The translations under genes and the position numbers were made by a program. The notes beneath the pieces are model-generated. The model saw only the letters and a program-made list of their open reading frames with translations. It made no database searches and was not told where the DNA came from. 6,335 nucleotides of DNA from JBCBST01 sp039819115. Lineage in GTDB: Bacteria; Bacteroidota; Rhodothermia; Balneolales; Balneolaceae. The DNA lies in assembly GCA_039819115.1 (NCBI GenBank), contig JBCBST010000162.1, positions 1 to 6,335 on the forward strand, written 5' to 3'. Every line of letters starts with the position of its first letter. The first letter of the stretch is position 1. Positions 1 through 5,167 of the stretch are shown here, in pieces.

Positions 1-804
1 CACGATGTCTTCGATGGGGTCGGTCTCCTCGTACTGACCTGGCACCCGAAGCAGGAATTTTTTAGTTCCAACAGAAATATCACCACCAGGAATGGTCACA
101 TTTTCCAGGGCAATAGCATTAATGATATCTCCAAACGTGATGTTGTAGTACTTGAGCTTAGCCAAATCCACATCCACCTGAACTTCCCGCTCTAAACCAC
201 CGGTTAAATCAACCCCAAGTACAGAGGGTATTGCTTCAATCTTATCCTGCAGGTCTTCAGCGATTTCTTTCAGGATAACCTCATCGTACTCACCGGAAAG
301 GTTAACGTTCATGATTGGAAATTCGGAGAAGTTGATTTCCTGTACAATGGGTTCTTCGGCGTCATCAGGGAGTTCCGGTTTTGCCAGATCTACCTTTTCG
401 CGGACTTTTTGTAATGCATCTTCGATATCGACATTGGGTTCGAATTCCATATTGATACTGGAATACCCCTCCGAAGAGGTCGAGGTCATTTGTTTGATGT
501 CCGAGATATTGGTGAGTTCATCTTCCAGCTTCCGGGTTACCAGACTCTCCATGTCTTCCGGAGAAACACCGGGATACGTTGTGACCACAAAAATATTGGG
601 CACATTAATACTTGGGAAATTTTCTTTTGGAATCGTGAGGTAAGAAACCAACCCCATTACCGCAATCAGTACAATTAGTACAAGTACACTGGTTCGGTTT
701 TTAATCGAAAAGCTGGAAATCCAGAATTCTTTACGTTCGGCCGGATCGGGTAACGAGGAGTTTCCTTCAGGTTGTGATCCATTAGTATGCGTTGTAGAGC
801 TCAT
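1..804 (-). CDS. RND efflux pump, AcrB/HAE1-type inner-membrane transporter (N-terminal 268 residues, truncated by window edge)
   Basis: This is the proton-driven inner-membrane pump of a tripartite efflux system. The frame is open from the ATG at 802-804 to base 1, exactly 268 codons, so the C-terminal three quarters of a protein usually about 1,000-1,100 residues long lie outside. Residues 1-32 are a hydrophilic cytoplasmic leader, and TM1 is about 38-57 (VLVLIVLIAVMGLVSYL). Next come family landmarks of the porter domain: IPKENFPSINVP (58-69), TTYPGVSPEDME (75-86), the PN1-like stretch to about 145 and the PN2-like stretch from about 160, with GGLEREVQVDVD at 202-213. It starts 16 nt after the adaptor stop, so it is the last visible gene of the operon. 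No Shine-Dalgarno sequence is seen. Family assignment is firm. The substrate (drug, dye, metal or lipid) cannot be read from this part, and the charged residues of the central TM helices that carry protons are not in view. Confidence 0.95.
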   Translation of the reverse strand, partial: MSSTTHTNGSQPEGNSSLPDPAERKEFWISSFSIKNRTSVLVLIVLIAVMGLVSYLTIPKENFPSINVPNIFVVTTYPGVSPEDMESLVTRKLEDELTNISDIKQMTSTSSEGYSSINMEFEPNVDIEDALQKVREKVDLAKPELPDDAEEPIVQEINFSEFPIMNVNLSGEYDEVILKEIAEDLQDKIEAIPSVLGVDLTGGLEREVQVDVDLAKLKYYNITFGDIINAIALENVTIPGGDISVGTKKFLLRVPGQYEETDPIEDIV

Positions 805-820
805 AGGAAAAAAGCTAATA

Positions 821-1903
821 TTACTGGGCTGCTAGCGTAGTGTTTTCGGGATTCTTAACAGTAACCCGCATTCCATCGTCTAAAAATGCCGAGCCTAAGG
901 TGATTAATTGTTCACCAACCGTAAGCCCGTCCTTAATAATCACCTTGGTTCTATAGGACAAACCGAGTTCAACTTCACGTTCTGAAGCGATGGTTTTCCC
1001 CTCATCATTCTCTCCAAGTACATAGATAACGTAACGATCGTCTTTTGAGTAAACAAATTCTTCACTCACTACAACTACACTATCCTGTTCGTAGGTCTTA
1101 AGACGCATATTTGCAATCATATCTACTTTCAACGCTTTACTGTCTGGCAGTACCACTTCTACGCTAAACGTCCGATTAGAAGGAGTTACACTACTACCTA
1201 CGTAGGAGATCACTCCCTTTTTCACATCGTTAGCCTCAACGTCAAACCAGTAATCGACTTCGTCACCTTTGGTAACAGCACTGGCATACCGTGCAGGCAC
1301 ACCCGCATTCAAGATGTACGCATCTGAACCAATTAACCGTACCACGGGCATACCCGGAGTAACCATTTCACCTTCTTCAACCATCGTATTTTCCAGGATA
1401 GCATTAAAAGGAGCCTTGATTACGGTATTTTCCAGATCAACCTGAATGGATTTCAAAGCCGCTACACTTTGCTCATAGACATACTTTGCATTCAGAACGT
1501 CAATTTCCGAGCCAATACCGTCTTCGTCATAGACCTTTTGAAGACGTTCATAGCTCGTTTTAGCCTGAGCCGTTTGGGCTTCTAGCCTGGCCTTTTCCTG
1601 TGTTAGCTTAGCATCGTCGATCTTAGCTATGTACTGACCCTTCTTTACCCGTGCGCCCTCTTCGATATAGAACCGGATCACTTTACCGGAGACTTCTGCG
1701 GATATCATAATGTCGTCAGAAGTTTCTACCGTACCTACTACCCTCACAAAGCTGTTAAAGGTATCCAGCCCTACTTCAGTGGTCGTAACGTTGATGGTTT
1801 TGACGAGTTCTTCAGGTTCCTGAGTAACCTCTTGTTCCCCTCCGCAACCGACCCAGGAAAAAAACAGGGCGATGCTTACTATGTTAATGATGCGCGTATT
1901 CAT
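821..1903 (-). CDS. Efflux RND transporter periplasmic adaptor subunit (membrane fusion protein, AcrA/HlyD-like lipoprotein)
   Basis: This 360-residue periplasmic adaptor links the RND pump to the TolC-like channel. It begins with a short hydrophobic signal (residues 5-19) ending in WVGC, so Cys20 is the probable lipidated residue. The Trp at -3 is unusual for a lipobox. After a linker come the first lipoyl half-motif (about 57-97, with AEVSGKVIRFYIEEGARVKKGQ-type residues at 69-90), an alpha-helical coiled-coil hairpin (about 98-157, rich in K/E/Q/A), the second lipoyl half (158-192, with VIKAPFNAIL and the VEEGEMVTPG turn), a beta-barrel domain (about 193-272) and a membrane-proximal domain (about 273-352, including GLTVGEQLITLG). 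Length and domain order are typical of the family. It lies 20 nt after the channel gene and 16 nt before the pump gene, so co-translation within one operon is likely. The ATG at 1901-1903 is supported because the signal peptide follows directly. Confidence 0.94.
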   Translation of the reverse strand: MNTRIINIVSIALFFSWVGCGGEQEVTQEPEELVKTINVTTTEVGLDTFNSFVRVVGTVETSDDIMISAEVSGKVIRFYIEEGARVKKGQYIAKIDDAKLTQEKARLEAQTAQAKTSYERLQKVYDEDGIGSEIDVLNAKYVYEQSVAALKSIQVDLENTVIKAPFNAILENTMVEEGEMVTPGMPVVRLIGSDAYILNAGVPARYASAVTKGDEVDYWFDVEANDVKKGVISYVGSSVTPSNRTFSVEVVLPDSKALKVDMIANMRLKTYEQDSVVVVSEEFVYSKDDRYVIYVLGENDEGKTIASEREVELGLSYRTKVIIKDGLTVGEQLITLGSAFLDDGMRVTVKNPENTTLAAQ

Positions 1904-1923
1904 ACGAAATGATTTGATAGGAA

Positions 1924-3357
1924 TTAATTGGTGGATAGATCTACAAAAGGCACCATGCCCGTTGCGTAATCATAATTGGCTTTTGCACTCAGATAGTTAA
2001 ACACCATAAGCGCATAATTAACTTCGGCTTCCCGAACCTGTACTTCAGCTTCGGTTACCTCCAGTTGAGAACCCAGCCCGTTGTCGAATCTCTTTTTAGC
2101 CCGTTCATATCCTTCTCTGGCCTGTTTAAGGGCCAGTTTTCGGGCTTCAGATGTTTCATAAGCTTGTTCAATATCCTCAGAGTATGAGGCAATTTCATTT
2201 TCGGCCGTTAGTTCGGCCTGTCTTTTTTGTTGCTCTAAATCCTTGTACTCAATCTTCGCGCGCTGCACGTTTGAAAGACGTTCAAAGCCTGTAAACAGAG
2301 GCAGTTCTAAATTCAGACCGAGCGTTTGAAAGCGAACAGCGTCCTCAAAAAAGTTAGGAGTACCTGGCTCCACCGAAGTCCATTGCAAGTTATAAATTGC
2401 ATTTAGCGTAGGCAGAAACCGACTGCGAATAGCTGAAATTTCCCGATCCTTCAGTTTAATGCTGGCATCCAGAAGTCGCAGATCACCACGGGCATCGAAG
2501 TATAGCGAAGAATCAAAGTCGGCACTATACGCCGAAAATATATTCATCTTATCAATCTCCTTTAACCCCTGGTTCTCCACTACACTGGTAGCAGACTCGG
2601 TAATATCAAATTCATTCAGATTTCCCTGGGCACTAATGGGTACGCCAACCGGAATACCCATCACAGTTTTCAAGTTACGATAGGCTTCCTGAACAGCATA
2701 CTCTGCTTCGATCAGTTGAGGTTTTTGATTACTGAGCTGCACCTGAAGACGAAGTACATCATAATCATCTACCAGACCGGCATCAGCACGTACCTGGTTT
2801 TCATCCAGGTTTTTCTGCAATCGATTTACCTGGGCTTCCTGTAACCGGAATTGCTCCTGAGCTACAAGTACTGCGTAATAGGCGAGTCGGGTCTGAGTAA
2901 CGATTTGTTGAGATACTAACCGGAGGTTTTCTTCCTGAACCGCCTTGAAAATTGCAGAAGAACTGATGCCAATGAAGGCTTCGCCCCGTAACAACGTCTG
3001 CGATACAGAGAATCCACCCTGCCAGTTATTATCCGTACCAAATGCCACCGGCACAAACGTACCAGGCACACCATTTACCGGATCGATGATTTCTGCCGGG
3101 AAAAAGCTGACCGGTATTTCAAAGTTACGGGTGTAATTAATGCTGCTCGTTACTTCGGGAAACACCTCAGCATACGCCAGGCGAATGGCTTGTTCCGCAT
3201 CCTCTACGGCAAGCACACCCCGTTTAACCGACGTGTTGTTTGCCAGCGAAGTTTCTATTGCGGCTTTTAGAGAAAGAGGAGCCTGCGCTGTAAGCATTTG
3301 AGAAAAACTCAGGGAGAATAACCCAATGATCAGAAGGCCCCTAATGGTATTTTTCAT
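1924..3357 (-). CDS. TolC family outer-membrane efflux channel
   Basis: This is the outer-membrane exit duct of the efflux system. I start it at the ATG at 3355-3357 (477 residues). An in-frame TTG six codons upstream, at 3373-3375, would only add residues in front of a proper signal peptide. That peptide is residues 1-25: MKN, a hydrophobic core, then a probable cut after LTAQ. Two outer-membrane efflux protein repeats follow, about 27-235 and 295-465. Each carries the family pattern of long amphipathic helices with a conserved turn: ADAGLVDDYDVLRLQVQLS at 191-209 and FDNGLGSQLEVTEAEVQV at 424-441. The second repeat opens with RFLPTLNAIYN (313-323) and a PLFTGF strand (353-358). A Pro/Gly-rich stretch (91-110) is probably an extracellular loop, and 255-293 is an insertion between the repeats. 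It lies first of the three structural genes, 52 nt after tetR. Length is normal for the family. Confidence 0.95.
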   Translation of the reverse strand: MKNTIRGLLIIGLFSLSFSQMLTAQAPLSLKAAIETSLANNTSVKRGVLAVEDAEQAIRLAYAEVFPEVTSSINYTRNFEIPVSFFPAEIIDPVNGVPGTFVPVAFGTDNNWQGGFSVSQTLLRGEAFIGISSSAIFKAVQEENLRLVSQQIVTQTRLAYYAVLVAQEQFRLQEAQVNRLQKNLDENQVRADAGLVDDYDVLRLQVQLSNQKPQLIEAEYAVQEAYRNLKTVMGIPVGVPISAQGNLNEFDITESATSVVENQGLKEIDKMNIFSAYSADFDSSLYFDARGDLRLLDASIKLKDREISAIRSRFLPTLNAIYNLQWTSVEPGTPNFFEDAVRFQTLGLNLELPLFTGFERLSNVQRAKIEYKDLEQQKRQAELTAENEIASYSEDIEQAYETSEARKLALKQAREGYERAKKRFDNGLGSQLEVTEAEVQVREAEVNYALMVFNYLSAKANYDYATGMVPFVDLSTN

Positions 3358-3409
3358 GTTTTGAATGAGGGTCAAGATTGTGTTTTATTTAAGTTGAATT
3401 TCTACGCCT

Positions 3410-4114
3410 TCAGCTTCCTTTGATTTCAATAAATGACTCGAAGTCAATCACTAAACCCGATTGCTCCGTCGCAATCCCAAAACCAATAAGCTTCATAAAT
3501 CCATCGACAAGTTCTTCCATTTGAAAACCCAACTCAGTAAGAATCGTGTATTTGTCATTTGTTTTATTCAAGTAGGCCATACTCACTAACCCATGACAAC
3601 TCGACCATATCAACATAGCCAATTCTTTTGGATCATACTTATCATTTATCGATCCATCCTGCATCCCTATTTGTATGGCTCGCACGGTATAAGAGAAAAT
3701 AGAATGGGTATTCTTATTGCTGGCTATTACATACTCATTATCGACGGAGATGTTGGTGTCATTCAGCTGATCAAAAAACCGCATGGCATTAAAATACTCC
3801 GGATGATCAACGACGAATCGCATGTACGTAAGTCCCATCATATGAACCATCTTCATTCCGGAAACATCAAGAGTAATCACCTTTGCCAGAGCATCTCTGA
3901 GTAGTTCGGTAGACTTAACGCAGATGCCGAGCGTTAATTCTGATTTATTTTTAAAGTATTGGTAGAGAGAGCCTTTACTTACTTCAGCACGCTCAGCCAC
4001 TTCGTCCATATGAAGGGCTTCAAGTCCTTTTTCAATGATTAAAGACTCTGCAGCCTCCAGCATGGATGCTTTTTTGAGTTCTTTTTCTTTTTCTCTGCGT
4101 TCTGCAGTACCCAT
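3410..4114 (-). CDS. TetR/AcrR family transcriptional regulator, probable efflux operon repressor
   Basis: This is a 234-residue TetR-family DNA-binding protein. A highly charged leader (1-16) precedes the three-helix DNA-binding domain. The helix-turn-helix lies about 33-58, with MDEVAERAEVSKGSLYQYF at 36-54, which matches the family signature closely, including the recognition-helix residues KGSLYQYFKNK. The ligand-binding C-terminal half is all-helical. A W-x3-HG arrangement (Trp170, His174, Gly175) resembles the WHG-type C-terminal domain of some TetR proteins, although I cannot test that match here. It is the first gene of the efflux operon and probably represses its own transcription until a pump substrate binds. 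A perfect palindrome at 4116-4128, one base from its start codon, is the obvious candidate operator. No Shine-Dalgarno sequence precedes the ATG at 4112-4114. The family is certain; the regulated targets are inferred from position. Confidence 0.94.
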   Translation of the reverse strand: MGTAERREKEKELKKASMLEAAESLIIEKGLEALHMDEVAERAEVSKGSLYQYFKNKSELTLGICVKSTELLRDALAKVITLDVSGMKMVHMMGLTYMRFVVDHPEYFNAMRFFDQLNDTNISVDNEYVIASNKNTHSIFSYTVRAIQIGMQDGSINDKYDPKELAMLIWSSCHGLVSMAYLNKTNDKYTILTELGFQMEELVDGFMKLIGFGIATEQSGLVIDFESFIEIKGS

Positions 4115-4115
4115 G

Positions 4116-4128
4116 TGACTTTAAGTCA
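4116..4128. promoter_or_regulatory. Candidate TetR operator: perfect 13-bp palindrome
   Basis: TGACTTTAAGTCA is a perfect inverted repeat (6-bp arms around one central base) separated from the tetR start codon by a single base. TetR dimers bind such short palindromes, usually near their own promoter, so this is the best operator candidate for the efflux operon. It would lie inside the short 5' untranslated region of the tetR transcript if the promoter proposed at 4148-4176 is right. The symmetry is seen directly; the binding protein is inferred. Confidence 0.55.
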
Positions 4129-4131
4129 TTT

Positions 4132-4143
4132 AGTGAATTCAGT
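4132..4143. promoter_or_regulatory. Second imperfect palindrome beside the candidate operator
   Basis: AGTGAATTCAGT is a 12-bp inverted repeat with one mismatched pair (perfect 8-bp core TGAATTCA at 4134-4141). It sits three bases beyond the 13-bp palindrome and shares its outer TGA/TCA letters. It could be a second, weaker half of a composite operator around the predicted transcription start. An 8-bp core containing an EcoRI-type hexamer can also arise by chance. Confidence 0.25.
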
Positions 4144-4147
4144 TCAA

Positions 4148-4176
4148 AAAGTATTGTATTCCAACTCCGATGTCAA
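4148..4176 (-). promoter_or_regulatory. Candidate promoter of the tetR-efflux operon
   Basis: On the minus strand, TTGACA (4176-4171) is followed after 17 nt by TACTTT (4153-4148). The -35 is a perfect hexamer and the -10 is poor by the E. coli rule. Its TA followed by a T-run and G is close to, but one base longer than, the TAnnTTTG -7 element known from Bacteroidota. Predicted transcription would begin near 4141, placing both palindromes at or just after the start site, as suits a repressor site. Confidence 0.35.
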
Positions 4177-4195
4177 CAAGGTAAATGTCATTAAA

Positions 4196-4224
4196 TTGTT
4201 AACCGGCGGTGAAGAAATGATAAC
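4196..4224 (+). promoter_or_regulatory. Candidate promoter of the EamA transporter gene
   Basis: TTGTTA (4196-4201), a 17-nt spacer and GATAAC (4219-4224) resemble a sigma70-type promoter, with four of six matches in each box. It is about 30 nt upstream of the GTG start and diverges from the proposed tetR promoter. The two would not overlap, so the palindromes near tetR lie over 50 bp upstream of this one. The call is weak and rests on spacing and position only. Confidence 0.22.
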
Positions 4225-4252
4225 GGAACGTTCAAATGAATATCTTTAATGC

Positions 4253-5128
4253 GTGAAATCAGTTATTACGGAATCTTCCTTACTGGGAGTGGCTATCATC
4301 TGGGCGCTTAACTTTAGTGTAATCAAAATTACCCTGACGGAAATTGATCCGTATACCTTTAACGCCTTTCGCTACTTTTTTGCCTGCCTGGTGCTTGTTG
4401 GAGCAGCCCTGGTAAAAAAAGCTCCGGTTTTTTTACTGAATAAGGATACCCCGAAGCTTATTGGCATTGCATTAATTGGTAACGTAGGGTACCAGGTACT
4501 TTTTATCGTCGGCATTGACCTTACGTATGCTTCTAATGCTGCGGTGATATTGGGCACAATCCCCATTTGGATCTCGACGCTGGCTCATTTTTTTACGGAT
4601 GAAAAACTAACCCGGGTTAAAGGTGTTGCCATACTAACCGCTTTTTCCGGTGTGGTACTCATTATTCTATCAGATGACACGTCCTCTTCCACCCGATCCT
4701 GGGAAACTCTGACCGGAGATGTGATCATTTTACTGTCGGCCATAACCTGGGCCGCGTATACGTTACTCTCTAAAAAGTACCTGAAGTCATATTCTACCTA
4801 TTCGTTTTCTGCCTTTATGTCTCTGATAGGATTCGTCACCTTGTCCCTGATTGCACTCCCTTTTCTGATAAAACTGGATACTTCAGCGATTACATTAACT
4901 GGTGGAGCAGGTATCCTGTATAGCGGTGTCTTATCTGTGGGTGTATCCTATATTGTATGGAATGTTGGTCTGGTCCGACTTGGTGCTGTTCGTACCGCGG
5001 CTTTTCAAAACCTGGTCCCGGTTTTCGGGTTATTCTTTGGAATCCTCCTCATGGATGATCCTATTACCTTTTTACAGATTACCGGTGCCGTTATGGTCAT
5101 CATTGGTATTATCTTGGCTCGATATTAG
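4253..5128 (+). CDS. EamA/DMT family transporter (10-TM drug/metabolite permease)
   Basis: This is a 291-residue inner-membrane permease of the drug/metabolite transporter superfamily, made of two tandem EamA repeats (about 8-140 and 152-289) with ten predicted TM segments near 7-24, 34-54, 68-86, 92-113, 121-140, 154-173, 183-204, 213-236, 246-267 and 271-289. Family marks include IWALNFSVIK (16-25), FNAFRYFFA (36-44), SNAAVILGTIPIW (94-106), ITWAAYTLLSKKY (164-176) and FQNLVPVFGLFFG (251-263). The GTG at 4253-4255 is the only sensible start: an in-frame TAA lies two codons before it, and TM1 begins at once. No Shine-Dalgarno sequence is seen. Members export or import amino acids, nucleotides or other metabolites, and the substrate cannot be told from sequence alone. 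It diverges from tetR, so shared control is possible but not shown. Confidence 0.93.
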   Translation: MKSVITESSLLGVAIIWALNFSVIKITLTEIDPYTFNAFRYFFACLVLVGAALVKKAPVFLLNKDTPKLIGIALIGNVGYQVLFIVGIDLTYASNAAVILGTIPIWISTLAHFFTDEKLTRVKGVAILTAFSGVVLIILSDDTSSSTRSWETLTGDVIILLSAITWAAYTLLSKKYLKSYSTYSFSAFMSLIGFVTLSLIALPFLIKLDTSAITLTGGAGILYSGVLSVGVSYIVWNVGLVRLGAVRTAAFQNLVPVFGLFFGILLMDDPITFLQITGAVMVIIGIILARY

Positions 5129-5129
5129 C

Positions 5130-5159
5130 TTGAATTAGCGTTCTTTTCGCTCGTATATT
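5130..5159 (+). promoter_or_regulatory. Candidate promoter of the polysaccharide export gene
   Basis: TTGAAT (5130-5135), an 18-nt spacer and TATATT (5154-5159) give four and five matches to the sigma70 boxes. The same bases fit the Bacteroidota layout (TTG then TAnnTTT) apart from the final G. Initiation 6-7 nt beyond the -10 would fall at about 5166, only about two bases before the ATG at 5168, implying an almost leaderless transcript. It sits in the 39-nt gap after the transporter stop codon, where I see no convincing terminator. Confidence 0.4.
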
Positions 5160-5167
5160 TATTCTCT

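Noticed and set aside
311..678. Plus-strand open frames across the RND pump region
   Set aside because: They lie antisense to a clear RND coding frame, have no family features, and are low-complexity Ser-rich shadows.
2459..3136. Plus-strand open frames inside the TolC gene
   Set aside because: These are antisense to a strongly supported TolC reading frame and show no recognisable protein pattern.
3373..3375. Upstream TTG as the start of the TolC gene
   Set aside because: It would put six extra residues before a standard signal peptide that begins at the ATG at 3355-3357.
3380..3400. Operator-like half site (AACTTAAA on the minus strand) in the tetR-tolC gap
   Set aside because: It resembles one side of the 13-bp palindrome but has no matching second arm; an A/T-rich chance match is likely.
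3593..3904. A 103-codon plus-strand frame opposite tetR
   Set aside because: The TetR frame is unmistakable on the other strand; this one is a shadow without a convincing start context.
4170..4190. Direct repeat of ATGTCA, 15 bp apart, in the divergent intergenic region
   Set aside because: Two copies of a hexamer in A/T-rich DNA are not convincing, and one copy overlaps the proposed -35 box.
4226..4233. GAACGTTC palindrome upstream of the EamA start
   Set aside because: An 8-bp palindrome with no second copy or other support; likely by chance.
4372..4566. Minus-strand frame inside the EamA gene
   Set aside because: Antisense to well-defined transmembrane segments, with no independent support.
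4902..5138. Plus-strand frame overlapping the end of the EamA gene
   Set aside because: It is a +1 shadow of the hydrophobic coding region, and the EamA frame runs intact to its own stop.
5137..5151. Possible terminator hairpin after the EamA gene (AGCG/CGCT)
   Set aside because: Only a 4-bp stem with a 7-base loop and no clean T-run directly after it; too weak to call.
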